From Microvirga sp. Mcv34 (GTDB taxonomy: Bacteria; Pseudomonadota; Alphaproteobacteria; Rhizobiales; Beijerinckiaceae), in contig NZ_JALJRK010000002.1 in assembly GCF_024519725.1 (NCBI RefSeq), positions 145,314 to 209,313 of the forward strand: a DNA stretch of 64,000 nt. Direction: 5' to 3'. The translations under genes were made by a program, and so were the position numbers. Shown here piece after piece: positions 1-8,452 of this stretch. The notes beneath the pieces were generated by a model, which did no database searches, was not told the DNA's origin, and saw only the letters and a program-made list of their open reading frames with translations. Position 1 is the stretch's first letter. Each line of letters starts with the position of its first letter.

Positions 1-550
1 CGGCCCGTACGGTGCGGGCATATTGCACCCATTCATGGATGGCGATGGCGCAGATCAGGATGATCGGCGCCCATTCGGCCGTGGCCGCTCCGGGAAAGAT
101 CGCCCGCGCGATGCCGCTGACCAGGAGCGCCAGCAGGATCGTCGGGAAGCTCAGGATCACGTCGCCGATCCGCATGATCAGGGCATCGACGCGGCCACCG
201 AAATAGCCGGCGAGAAGACCCAGGGTGACGCCGAGGGTCGCAGCGAGCAGGACCGCGCCGCCGCCGATGGCGATGGACACGCGCGCACCATAGAGCATGG
301 CGGAGAGCAGGTCGCGGCCTTGATTGTCCGTTCCCAGAAGAAAGCTCGGATCGCCATCGGTGGTAAAGGCGGGCGGCAATTCGGCGTTGATCAGATCGAA
401 TGAAGCAAGATCGGTTGGATCGTAGGGCGCGATCCAGGAGGCGAGCAAAGCGCAGGCCACGAGGAACAGGGCCACGATGGCGGCGACAATCACCGAGAGC
501 GGAGCGCCTAATCGGACGAACAGACCGGGGGTGGAGGCGAGTGTTTTCAT
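1..550 (-). CDS. Peptide-type ABC importer permease, DppC-like (3' end outside window)
   Basis: Second inner-membrane permease of an oligopeptide/dipeptide-class importer. The visible N-terminal part has one membrane segment (around residues 12-32) after a short cytoplasmic tail. It then has the family's periplasmic loop with LLGTDNQGRDLLSAMLYGAR, the hallmark of DppC/OppC proteins, and the start of the transmembrane permease domain (LGVTLGLLAGYFGG). The ATG at 550 overlaps the stop of the upstream permease gene as ATGA, so the two are translationally coupled. The gene runs off the left edge, so the conserved EAA loop is not seen. Order substrate-binding protein, permease, permease is standard. 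Substrate is not determinable; the neighbouring deaminase-like gene hints at a nitrogenous compound. Confidence 0.9.
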   Translation of the reverse strand, partial: MKTLASTPGLFVRLGAPLSVIVAAIVALFLVACALLASWIAPYDPTDLASFDLINAELPPAFTTDGDPSFLLGTDNQGRDLLSAMLYGARVSIAIGGGAVLLAATLGVTLGLLAGYFGGRVDALIMRIGDVILSFPTILLALLVSGIARAIFPGAATAEWAPIILICAIAIHEWVQYARTVRA

Positions 551-1518
551 GCGGACCTCGCGCGCAGGCGGGGATCGACCACCGCGTAGAGAATGTCGAC
601 GACGGTGTTGATGAGGACGAAGAGCAGGCCCACGAAGAGCAGGTAGGCCGCCATGACGGGAATATCGACGAAGCTCACGGCCTGGATGAAGAGAAGGCCC
701 ATGCCCGGCCATTGGAAGACGGTTTCCGTCACGATGGCGAAGGCGATGAGGGAGCCGATCTGGAGGCCCGTGACCGTGATGACCGGCATTAGGGCGTTTC
801 GCAAAGCGAGCCGGAAGTGGATGTAGCGCGCCGGCAAGCCGCGGGCTTTCGCGAACCGGATGTAGTCGCTGGACAGAACGTCGATCATCTCCGCCCGCAC
901 CAGACGCATGATGAGGGTGAGCTGGTACAGAGCGAGCGTAATGCCCGGAAGGAGAAGGGACTTCAGGCCGCTGATCGTCAAGAAACCTGTCGACCACCAT
1001 CCGAGATCGACGACCTGGCCGCGTCCGAACGAGGGCAGCCAACCGAGGGACACGGCGAAGACCAGGATGAGCACGATGCCAGTCACGAAGGTGGGTGTCG
1101 ATATGCCGATGAGGGAAAGAGCCTGAACCAGTCTTGCGGCGATGCCATGGGGCTTGAGCGCGCAGAGCACGCCGAGCGGGATGCCGAGGGCGAGCGACAG
1201 GATCGTCGCAATGATCACGAGTTCCAGCGTGGCGGGAAGCCGTTCGGCGATGAGCTCCGTGACCGGTCGCTGATTGCGATAGCTGATGCCCAGGTCGCCC
1301 CTGAGGGTGCGGCTCAGGAAATGGCCATACTGAACGACGAGCGGCTGATCGAGGCCGAGCGAGCGCCGGAGCTCAGCCTTCTCCTCCACGGAGGCATTCT
1401 CCCGCGACATCGTCGCAACAGGGTCGCCGACATAGCGGAACATCACGAAAGACACCGCCGATACGACGAGCATCACGAGGACGGCTTGGCCCAGCCGGGA
1501 GATGAGGACGTTGAACAT
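547..1518 (-). CDS. Peptide-type ABC importer permease, DppB-like
   Basis: First permease subunit of the family 5 (peptide/nickel/opine) importer, 323 residues, the usual DppB length. It opens with the typical single helix (LGQAVLVMLVVSAVSFVMF), then a periplasmic stretch with the family motif LGLDQPLVVQYGHFL and DLGISYRNQRPVTELI. The C-terminal half has five to six helices carrying the EAA-type loop (KARGLPARYIHFRLALRNALMPVIT) that contacts the ATPases. A GAGGA ribosome site sits about 7 nt upstream of the ATG. It lies 58 bp after the binding-protein gene, separated from it by a strong hairpin, and overlaps the next permease by 4 bp. Confidence 0.93.
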   Translation of the reverse strand: MFNVLISRLGQAVLVMLVVSAVSFVMFRYVGDPVATMSRENASVEEKAELRRSLGLDQPLVVQYGHFLSRTLRGDLGISYRNQRPVTELIAERLPATLELVIIATILSLALGIPLGVLCALKPHGIAARLVQALSLIGISTPTFVTGIVLILVFAVSLGWLPSFGRGQVVDLGWWSTGFLTISGLKSLLLPGITLALYQLTLIMRLVRAEMIDVLSSDYIRFAKARGLPARYIHFRLALRNALMPVITVTGLQIGSLIAFAIVTETVFQWPGMGLLFIQAVSFVDIPVMAAYLLFVGLLFVLINTVVDILYAVVDPRLRARSA

Positions 1519-1530
1519 GGGTGTTTCCTC

Positions 1531-1559
1531 GGCGGCCCGCCTCTATCAGGCGAGCCGCC
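1531..1559 (-). other. Intercistronic hairpin between binding-protein and permease genes
   Basis: Inverted repeat with 12-base arms (1531-1542 and 1548-1559, one mismatch) and a 5-base loop. It lies directly after the stop of the binding-protein gene and just before the ribosome site of the DppB-like gene. There is no T-tract, so a full terminator is unlikely; an mRNA-stabilising or partial attenuation element is the better reading. The same arrangement occurs in three other operons of this window. Confidence 0.6.
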
Positions 1560-1576
1560 CGTCTCCTGCTGCGGGT

Positions 1577-3145
1577 TTACTTGACGGTCGCGAACCACAG
1601 GCGGACGTATTCGTCCGGAAACTGCGGAACGTCGACGCCGTCGCGGACGGCCCAGGCCAACGGCTGCTGGTGGAGCGGGATGTAGGCGACCGTGTCCCGC
1701 GCGACCTTGAGGGCTTCCGCCAGCATGGCGCGGCGCTTCGGCTCGTCGAGCTCGACGGCGGCCTTGCGGGTCAGGTCCTCGATCTGCGGATTGCTATAGG
1801 TGCCCGCATTGGAACCGCCGTACCCGTCCTTCTGCTCGGTGAGCAGCGACGAGAGGACGCTGAAGCCATCCATGGGCGGCAGGGTTGCCCAGCCCACCAT
1901 GGACACATCGAATTCGCCGCGATCCTGGCGCGGGAAGTAGGTCGCACGCGACTCGGTCTGCAGTTCCGCCTGGATGCCGACCTTCGCCCACATGGACGCG
2001 ATAGCCACACAGGTCTGCTCGTCGTTGATGTAACGATCATTCGGGCAGTTCAGCTTCGTCTTGAAGCCGTTGGGATAACCGGCTTCCGCCAAGAGCTGCT
2101 TCGCCTTGTTCTGGTCATAGGCCAGCGTCACATCGTTCTTCTTGGCGTAGCCCGGGACGGGTGGTGCGACGAGCGTGCCGGTATTGCGCGACTTGTCGCG
2201 CATCACGCGCTTCTTGATCGTCTCCATGTCAATGGCATGCCACATGGCCTGACGCACCTTGACGTCGAGCAGAGGGTTCTTCTGGCCGGGCATCGCCTTC
2301 AGCTCGGGACGGACATTGAGCGAGAGCATGATGAGGCGCAGGGAAGGCTCCTCGATGACCTTGAAGCCTTGCGATGAGGAGATCCGCTGAAGGTCCTGCA
2401 GAGGCGCGGGGGCGATCAGGTCCAGCTCGCCCGACAGCAGGGCGGCGACGCGGGTCGCATCCGATTTCACGGGCTTGAACTCGATGCGGGTGAGATTGTG
2501 CTGCGGCTTGTCCCACCAATCGGGATTCACCACGAAGGTCGTGCCCGCGTCAGGCTTGTAGGATTCCACCTTGAAGGGTCCCGTGCCGATGGCGGTCGTC
2601 GATGCCGCGGTCGTGACGCCGGTCGCGATATTCCCGGGCTTCAGGGCTCCGTTGGCCTCCATCCATTCCTTGTCGAGGATGTAGATCCCGGCGAGATCGT
2701 TGAGGAGCAGCGGGTAGGGGCCCTGCGTGATGATGTCGACCGTGAAGTCGTCGACCTTCTCCGCCCTGACCACGGTCGCGAGGTTGCCGCGAGCCCGAGC
2801 CCCCGGATCGAGGATACGGGTGATCGAGGCGACCACATCGTCCGCCGTGAAGGGATTGCCATTGTGGAATTTCACGTTCCGACGCAGCTCGAAGCGCCAG
2901 GTATCGGGCTTCATGGTCTTCCAGCTCACCGCCAGCGCTGGTTCCAGCTCCAGATTGCGGCCGCGGCGCACCAGGGGGTCGAAGACGTGGTGCAGCATGC
3001 TCGTCGTGAAGCTCTCCGTATGCGCATAGGGGTCGAGCGTCGTGATGTCCGTGGGCGAGGCCCACCGCAAGGTCTTGGCTTCCGCCGACACTCCCATCAG
3101 GGCGGCGACGGCGACGGTCAGGCTGGCCGCAAGTCTGGTTTTCAT
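1577..3145 (-). CDS. ABC importer substrate-binding protein, family 5 (DppA/OppA-like)
   Basis: Periplasmic solute receptor of the dipeptide/oligopeptide/opine class. A Sec signal peptide (MKTRLAASLTVAVAALMGVS, cut after AEA) is followed by the SBP_bac_5 fold: TLDPYAHTESFTTSMLHHVFDPLV, KFHNGNPFTADDVV, GTGPFKVESYKPD and the late segment RYINDEQTCVAIASMW. I place the start at 3145 (522 residues) because GGAGG lies 7 nt upstream and the signal peptide begins there. The in-frame start at 3214 falls inside a repeated TTGNATACAA box. It heads the operon with the two permeases. No ATPase gene is visible here, so it must lie beyond the left edge or be shared. Confidence 0.92.
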   Translation of the reverse strand: MKTRLAASLTVAVAALMGVSAEAKTLRWASPTDITTLDPYAHTESFTTSMLHHVFDPLVRRGRNLELEPALAVSWKTMKPDTWRFELRRNVKFHNGNPFTADDVVASITRILDPGARARGNLATVVRAEKVDDFTVDIITQGPYPLLLNDLAGIYILDKEWMEANGALKPGNIATGVTTAASTTAIGTGPFKVESYKPDAGTTFVVNPDWWDKPQHNLTRIEFKPVKSDATRVAALLSGELDLIAPAPLQDLQRISSSQGFKVIEEPSLRLIMLSLNVRPELKAMPGQKNPLLDVKVRQAMWHAIDMETIKKRVMRDKSRNTGTLVAPPVPGYAKKNDVTLAYDQNKAKQLLAEAGYPNGFKTKLNCPNDRYINDEQTCVAIASMWAKVGIQAELQTESRATYFPRQDRGEFDVSMVGWATLPPMDGFSVLSSLLTEQKDGYGGSNAGTYSNPQIEDLTRKAAVELDEPKRRAMLAEALKVARDTVAYIPLHQQPLAWAVRDGVDVPQFPDEYVRLWFATVK

Positions 3146-3182
3146 GATTGACCTCCACAGATCCTCTGGAACGGATTCTTTA

Positions 3183-3214
3183 TTGGATACAATGACGGAA
3201 AAAATTGCATACAA
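3183..3214. promoter_or_regulatory. Double TTGNATACAA box, probable GntR operator
   Basis: Two copies of the same 10-mer pattern, TTGGATACAA at 3183-3192 and TTGCATACAA at 3205-3214. They are spaced 22 bp start to start (two helical turns) and lie 38 bp upstream of the importer binding-protein start. A third, perfectly palindromic copy lies upstream of the GntR gene and the amidohydrolase. Assigning it to the adjacent GntR protein is inference from position and shared sequence. Confidence 0.6.
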
Positions 3215-3353
3215 ACATTAGGCCGTCAATTCGGCCTGTGACTGAATTTTCGTCACTCTGGTGCGGGATCTGGCGCTATAGCAGGCAATGCTCTCCCATC
3301 GAGAGAAGCATCCCGGCCTCGATCGATAGCATTGGGAGGCGCGGGTCCGGTGC

Positions 3354-4061
3354 TCAGGAAGCGTAACGGTCGAGGATGGACCGGATGTCCCGCTGCTTGT
3401 CGGACGTGGAGGAAAGGAGTGCCCGGTCCGTCACCGCCTTGAGATGATGATCCATGGCGTCGATGGCAGCCTGGCTGTTCCGCAGCCGGAGCGCATCGAT
3501 GATCTGCTGATGCTCATGGATCGAGCAATCGGAGGAGTGCGGCCGGCTGTAGAGCGCCAGGATGAGCGAGCAGCGTGAAACCACCTCGTCGACATACCGG
3601 GCAAGGACTCTGTTGCCGGAGAGGGAAGCCAGAAGAATATGAAATTCGCCTGCCAGACGGATCGCCGCGGCTCCATCCTGCGTGTTGGCTTTCGTCTCCA
3701 GATCGACATGTCGCTGCAGGCGCTCAATGTCGTCGAGAGTGACCTTTTCCGCAAGCCGAACAAGAACTTGGCGTTCCAGGCACATTCGCGTCTCGAAAAC
3801 GTCCTGCGCTTCCGACAGGCTCGGCTGCGCGATGGTGGCGCCCTTGTTCGGCTGCATGTCGACGAGCCCTTCGGCATGAAGGCGCGCGAGAACGGTCCGG
3901 ACGATCGTCCGGCTGACGCCGAACCGCTCGCCGATGACGTCTTCCGTCAACTTGTCTCCCGGCATCAGCGCCTGCTCAATGATCGCCCGGCGAAGCCCAG
4001 CATAAACGGAATCACTCCGAGTACCGGCGGCTGACTTGGGCTTTCTGGCTGAAGCGTTCAT
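3354..4061 (-). CDS. GntR-family regulator, FCD subfamily
   Basis: DNA-binding repressor or activator of 235 residues. The N-terminal winged helix-turn-helix spans roughly residues 15-80 (LRRAIIEQALMPGDKLTEDV, FGVSRTIVRTVLARL, GLVDMQPNKGA). The C-terminal all-helical FCD ligand domain has the metal/ligand-type residues in FHILLASLSGN and HEHQQIIDAL. It lies between the importer genes and a divergently transcribed cytosine-deaminase-like gene, and boxes of one sequence precede all three units, so it probably controls both neighbours and itself. The effector is likely the imported compound or a catabolic intermediate. An AAGG element precedes the ATG. Confidence 0.9.
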   Translation of the reverse strand: MNASARKPKSAAGTRSDSVYAGLRRAIIEQALMPGDKLTEDVIGERFGVSRTIVRTVLARLHAEGLVDMQPNKGATIAQPSLSEAQDVFETRMCLERQVLVRLAEKVTLDDIERLQRHVDLETKANTQDGAAAIRLAGEFHILLASLSGNRVLARYVDEVVSRCSLILALYSRPHSSDCSIHEHQQIIDALRLRNSQAAIDAMDHHLKAVTDRALLSSTSDKQRDIRSILDRYAS

Positions 4062-4160
4062 TGGACCTTGCGTGGGAACTCAGGGGACGAACTATGTTCC
4101 ACAAAACCGACCGCTCAGGAAGCGTGGATTCTTCAGGAGGCGGGGATCCTATTGGCATTC

Positions 4161-4181
4161 TGTATGCATAATTGTATACAA
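4161..4181. promoter_or_regulatory. TTGTATACAA palindrome, probable GntR operator
   Basis: Perfect 10-bp palindrome TTGTATACAA at 4172-4181, preceded by the related TGTATGCATA at 4161-4170. It lies between the divergent GntR gene (start 4061) and the amidohydrolase gene (start 4249), and matches the two TTGNATACAA boxes in front of the binding-protein gene. Confidence 0.6.
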
Positions 4182-4248
4182 GTGGCATGGAATGGCAATC
4201 CATTCCAACCGTGTTGCCCCGGATTCGATCTGAGAAGCGAGGACGCTG

Positions 4249-5436
4249 ATGCATAGCCTGGTGATCCGCAATGTGCGCCCCATGGGAGGAGAGACGACCT
4301 CTGTGACCATCCGTGAGGGACGGATCGCCGCCACCAGTGAGGTTCCGGAGGACACGGAGATCCTGGATGGAGGCGGGGCCATCCTGATCCCTGGGCTCGT
4401 CGAGGCCCATACCCATATGGACAAGACGCTCCTCGGCATGGGCTGGTATCGCAACGAGGTGGGGCCGCGCCTCATCGATAAGATCGACAACGAGCGGATG
4501 CAGCGGCGTGTTCTTGGCATCGATCCTGCCCGTCAATCCGCCCGGCAGGCTGTGCTCGCAGCATCCCTCGGCACAACGCACATCCGAACCCACGTGGATG
4601 TTGATACGGAGGTCGGCGTGGCGGGCATCGAGGGCGTTCTCGAGACCCGGGAGCGCTATCGGGACCTCGTCGAAATCGAACTCGTCGCATTCCCGCAGAG
4701 CGGCATGCTCATCCGGCCCGGTACCGTCGAGCTTATGGAAAAAGCCCTTCAACTCGGCGCCCAGGTTGTCGGTGGGCTCGACCCGGCCGGGATCGATCGC
4801 GATCCGAAGGGACATCTCGACGTCGTGTTCGATCTTGCCGAGCGCTATGCCGTCCCGGTCGACATCCATCTCCATGAACCGGCGGAGCTGGGAGCTTTCT
4901 CCATGGAGCTCATCATCGAGCGCACGAAGGCTCTGGGGATGCAGCGCAAGGTCACGATCAGCCATGCGTTCTGCCTCGGCATGACCGATCAGGACTATGT
5001 CTCGGCGCTGATCGATTCCTTGGCTCAAGCGCAGATTCATATTCTGACGACGGCACCGTCCTCAAGGCCAGCACCGGCCGTGAAGCGGCTGATGGAAGCG
5101 GGCATCGTCGTCGCAGCAGGCAATGATGGGGTGCGCGACACCTGGGGACCCTACAATAGTCCGGACATGTTGGAGCGGGCTGTCCTCGTCGGCTTGCGCA
5201 ACAACCTGCGTCGCGACGACGAGGTCGCGCTGGCGCTCGACACCTGCACGTATGGCGGAGCGCGAATGATGGGCCTTGATGATTATGGCCTGGAGCCCGG
5301 ATGCCGAGCGGATCTTGTTCTGCTCGACGGCGAAACGCTCGCCGAGGCCGTTGTAAGCCGACGCCCGCGCAAAATGGTGATGAAGGGCGGCAAGGTCATC
5401 GCTCGTGATGGCATCGCGTCGATCTCTGCGCCTTGA
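4249..5436 (+). CDS. Cytosine-deaminase-like metal-dependent amidohydrolase
   Basis: TIM-barrel amidohydrolase of 395 residues resembling cytosine deaminase/CodA. Visible metal-site motifs are HTHMDK at about residues 54-59 (first two ligands), RTHVDVD, the barrel strand motif HLHE, a late SHAF histidine and the closing AGNDGVRDTWGP aspartate, all in the expected order. It likely hydrolyses an amino or ring amide group on a pyrimidine-like or other N-heterocycle in the cytoplasm. The C-terminus carries the usual small beta-domain (GCRADLVLLDG, MVMKGGKVIARDG). A TTGTATACAA box lies 68 bp upstream. It probably processes the compound imported by the adjacent peptide-class transporter. Exact substrate unknown. 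Confidence 0.82.
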   Translation: MHSLVIRNVRPMGGETTSVTIREGRIAATSEVPEDTEILDGGGAILIPGLVEAHTHMDKTLLGMGWYRNEVGPRLIDKIDNERMQRRVLGIDPARQSARQAVLAASLGTTHIRTHVDVDTEVGVAGIEGVLETRERYRDLVEIELVAFPQSGMLIRPGTVELMEKALQLGAQVVGGLDPAGIDRDPKGHLDVVFDLAERYAVPVDIHLHEPAELGAFSMELIIERTKALGMQRKVTISHAFCLGMTDQDYVSALIDSLAQAQIHILTTAPSSRPAPAVKRLMEAGIVVAAGNDGVRDTWGPYNSPDMLERAVLVGLRNNLRRDDEVALALDTCTYGGARMMGLDDYGLEPGCRADLVLLDGETLAEAVVSRRPRKMVMKGGKVIARDGIASISAP

Positions 5437-5559
5437 TCCTTCCATTCAGGCATTGAACGTGAGGGTAGTGCGAGAGGTCACGATGAGCCTCGAGGCCGAC
5501 CGAACTCTCGCATCATCTCGCCCGCATTCATTCGCATTGCAACCGGACGGCTCGGGATG

Positions 5560-6225
5560 TCAGCGACTGTCCTGGTTGTCGGCGTTGTCGTCATCGTCAT
5601 CATCGGATCCGCCCGGCATCATGGGGCCACCGGGAACCATCATTCCCGCGCCGATCATTCCCGGTCCGATCATGCCACGGCCGCCCATGTGCACGAGCAC
5701 CTGAAGGCGCCGCTTCTGAGCCTCGTCCAACGTGGCATAGAGCGGTGAGGCGGCATCCGCGAGCTTGCGCATCGCATCCGCTCCCTGACTCATCCGGTCC
5801 GCCATCGCGCGGACCAGGCCGACCGGGTCGCTCGTCATCATCCCGCGGGCCTGGCGCATGGCCTGCATATGGCTGACGTGCAAGGTGGCCAGGTTCCGGA
5901 TCGCGGCCTCGACCGGGAGCCACAGCTTCTCCTGGTCGGCCGACAGCTTGAGACCGGCGTGGATCGCGGCGATGTGGGCGTCGATGAAGGCGCTCATGTC
6001 CTCGGGCGAGAACCGGCCCATCATTCCCCTATGTGGCCCACTCATCATTCTTCCGCCCATCATGCCTTGGCCCATCATCGGTCCCATGGGCATCCGATTC
6101 ATCGGTGATGGCTCGCTGGGCTGAGCGGTGGGCATCTGGCGCGGCGCAGGCGCAGGCACCGTGGCCTGGGCCAAGACGGGACCGGCGATGGCGACGAGGA
6201 TGGCGGCGAGAATAGGTCTCTTCAT
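5560..6225 (-). CDS. Spy/CpxP-like LTXXQ-motif periplasmic protein, Met-rich
   Basis: Secreted helical protein of 221 residues. The signal peptide MKRPILAAILVAIAGPVLAQ follows an AAGGA ribosome site, which is why I start at 6225 and not at the upstream in-frame start 6321. The mature protein has a Pro/Met-rich linker (MGPMMGQGMMGGRMMSG), then helices with two LTXXQ-like motifs (LSADQEKLW and LDEAQKRRL) as in Spy/CpxP chaperones. A second Met/Gly segment follows, and the tail ends in a run of aspartates. Met-rich and His/Asp-rich ends suggest copper or other metal contact, but that is inference. It is a single gene, convergent with the deaminase-like gene. No CpxR site was recognised. Confidence 0.75.
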   Translation of the reverse strand: MKRPILAAILVAIAGPVLAQATVPAPAPRQMPTAQPSEPSPMNRMPMGPMMGQGMMGGRMMSGPHRGMMGRFSPEDMSAFIDAHIAAIHAGLKLSADQEKLWLPVEAAIRNLATLHVSHMQAMRQARGMMTSDPVGLVRAMADRMSQGADAMRKLADAASPLYATLDEAQKRRLQVLVHMGGRGMIGPGMIGAGMMVPGGPMMPGGSDDDDDDNADNQDSR

Positions 6226-6486
6226 GGCGTTCTGTCCTTCGATCCGTTCCGTCGAGCGGGGTGCGTGGGCGTGGACGACATGGTGATGCTCACTCGCGTG
6301 GCGTGTGATCGTGACGCCCATTCATGAGAATATGTCTCAAACGTTACGCTGGCTTCGACACGCTTCCTTGATCTTGCTCAAACGCGCTTTGCCCGAAAGC
6401 CTCGAAGAGGTGTGCCCTCGACCATATCCTGGACGATGCGGGAGGCGGATAACCACCCTCCCCATGGCGACGCCCAAGGGATCAGG

Positions 6487-8328
6487 TCACTTCCAGCTTC
6501 CGCCTCCGAGATCTTCCCGGCGTTGAGCGTCCAGGAGCGACGATGCCAGCGCAAAGGCATCCCGGGCGCGGATGCAGCCGACGATCTTGTTGCGGTCCTC
6601 GAACCCGACAACGGCCAGGGTGGCGCGGTCGTCGCTGCGAAAGATGTCGAGGACTTCCGCAAGGGACGCAGCAGGCGTGACGATTGGGCCGGACTCGTAA
6701 ACCAGCTCGGCGGCCACGACCGGCAGGTCGGCACCCTCGGCCTCGACCGCCTCGACAAGGCGTGGGTCGATCAGGCCAAGGAAGGTTCCGTCCACGGCAT
6801 AGACGGCCGTGCCGCGGGCGCCTGCCGTCGACAGGGCCCGACGGACCTCCTCCAGGCTTCCATTAGCCATCACGGCCCGTTTCGGCGGCTTGATGATCTC
6901 GCCGATCGCGGCTGCTTCTAGGCGGGAGACATCGTGACCGCCCTCGATGGCCAAGCCGCGCTGCTGGAAGCGCCAGGTGGCGAACGAGTAGCCGAACAGG
7001 CGGTCCGTGAGGAACGAGGCCGTCAGCGCCCCGATCGCCACCACGATGGTGGCATCGAAGTCCCCGGTGGTCTCGAGAACCAGGAAGATCATCGCGAGCG
7101 GACTGCCGATCACGCTCGCCCCGACCGAAGCCATGCCGATCACCGCGCACAGGGCCGGGCTCCAAGCCGGAGCCCCCGGGATGAAGGCCAAGACCCAGGC
7201 CAGCACCTGCCCAAGGAGAGCGCCGATCATGAGCGAGGCGCCGAACAGGCCGCCGCGGAAACCGGACCCGAGGCTGGCGGCGGAGGCCAGGCCCTTCGCG
7301 GCGAGCAGGCCGAGGGCGTGGCGGCCGGCGATATCGCCGGACACGGCGTGCTCGATGGCCGCGTGACCGCTTCCCAGAACGGCCGGGAAGCGGGTTGCGA
7401 GCGCCGTGAGAAGAAGGGCGGCGGACAGCCGGCGCAGGACCTCGTTCTTCAGAAAGCGCTTGAGGAGGCGCTCGATGGCCGAGACCAGCAGCATCACCAC
7501 GATGCCCGCGAAGGCCGCGACGAACCCGATCAGGACGGCGAGCGGATAGTCGGACCAGGACGTGCCGGGCCCGGTCTCGAGGCTGAAGGGCCGCTCCTGT
7601 CCCAGGAGCAGCCAGATGGTCATCACGGCCGCGATGGCGCCGAGCCCGATGGGAGCCAGGGTTCGCCGGGAGAACGTCCCCAACAGCAGCTCGTAAGCGT
7701 ATAGCATCCCGGCGATCGGCGCCCGGTAGGCGGCCGCAATGGCGGCCGCGGCGCCGACCGCCACCAGCAGGCGCAGATCGGAGCGGGGCCGGCCCAGGCG
7801 GCGTCCCAGGCGGCTGGCGAGCACCGCCCCGAGCTGGGTGACGGCCGCCTCGATGCCGACCGAGGCTCCAAAGCAGACCGAGGCGAGGATCGGGATCACG
7901 ACTCCGGTGGCGTCGTACCAACCCATCCTGCCCCCGTTGAGGGCATTCGCCTCGACGGCGTCGATGGGATCTTTGGTCCTCCAGCGTGCGATCAGGTGCG
8001 ACAGCAGGGTGACCAGGAAGGCGCTGCACGCGAGGGCCAGGGCGATCCTCAGGAAGGAGGCATGGTCCGGCAGGGCGATCCGCCGCTCGGCCGCGAAGCC
8101 CAGCATGGCGCGCTGCGCGAAGACGACGAATTGCTGCACGATCGCCACCATCAGACCGGTCAGAATACCGATCACGATGGCGAGGCCGACCAGGCGGAAC
8201 GAGCCATTCGGCTTGCGAATGTTCGGGAGCGCCGGAAGGCGAGGGCGAAGCAGCATCATGCGGTTCGGGTGAGGAGCGGTCTGTCCGCGGGGTGCAGGCG
8301 GTTTGGGCGTGCCGGCCGTTGCCGTCAA
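6487..8328 (-). CDS. ClC-family chloride channel/transporter with C-terminal CBS pair
   Basis: Inner-membrane ClC protein of 613 residues. About ten hydrophobic helices fill residues 45-440, including the region around GASVGIEAAVTQLGA, which keeps the gating glutamate in place of the usual GREGP, and GFRGGLFGASLMIGALLG, corresponding to GxFxP. Residues about 470-600 form two CBS domains (IIKPPKRAVMANGSLEEV; GPIVTPAASLAEVLDIFRSDDRATLAVVG), which commonly bind adenine nucleotides. Whether it is a channel or an H+/Cl- antiporter cannot be read from the sequence. It is divergent from the bigR-like gene and shares its 124-bp AT-rich upstream region, so it may respond to the same sensor. Confidence 0.88.
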   Translation of the reverse strand: MTATAGTPKPPAPRGQTAPHPNRMMLLRPRLPALPNIRKPNGSFRLVGLAIVIGILTGLMVAIVQQFVVFAQRAMLGFAAERRIALPDHASFLRIALALACSAFLVTLLSHLIARWRTKDPIDAVEANALNGGRMGWYDATGVVIPILASVCFGASVGIEAAVTQLGAVLASRLGRRLGRPRSDLRLLVAVGAAAAIAAAYRAPIAGMLYAYELLLGTFSRRTLAPIGLGAIAAVMTIWLLLGQERPFSLETGPGTSWSDYPLAVLIGFVAAFAGIVVMLLVSAIERLLKRFLKNEVLRRLSAALLLTALATRFPAVLGSGHAAIEHAVSGDIAGRHALGLLAAKGLASAASLGSGFRGGLFGASLMIGALLGQVLAWVLAFIPGAPAWSPALCAVIGMASVGASVIGSPLAMIFLVLETTGDFDATIVVAIGALTASFLTDRLFGYSFATWRFQQRGLAIEGGHDVSRLEAAAIGEIIKPPKRAVMANGSLEEVRRALSTAGARGTAVYAVDGTFLGLIDPRLVEAVEAEGADLPVVAAELVYESGPIVTPAASLAEVLDIFRSDDRATLAVVGFEDRNKIVGCIRARDAFALASSLLDAQRREDLGGGSWK

Positions 8329-8402
8329 CCCATTTTCGGCTCGCCGGGCAACCTTCTTGGCGCAGCTCTTCCCGCCAGGGAGGAATCGAATGGGTCTTGA
8401 AT

Positions 8403-8441
8403 CTCAATAAGGATATGCTAAATTAGAATAAACTTATTTAT
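8403..8441. promoter_or_regulatory. AT-rich operator region upstream of the bigR-like gene
   Basis: A sharply AT-rich stretch in GC-rich DNA, just before the ArsR-type regulator. It contains the inverted repeats CTAA-A-TTAG (8418-8426) and AATAA-AC-TTATT (8427-8438), plus ATAAGGATATGCTAAAT. The latter resembles the reverse complement of the tandem boxes at 14313-14342, before the persulfide-dioxygenase-like gene. I infer it is the autoregulatory site of the sensor. Confidence 0.55.
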
Positions 8442-8452
8442 GGGATCTCTGG

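Noticed and set aside
4012..5040. Minus-strand frame of 342 codons opposite the deaminase-like gene
   Set aside because: Antisense shadow; it has no family features and crosses the operator region.
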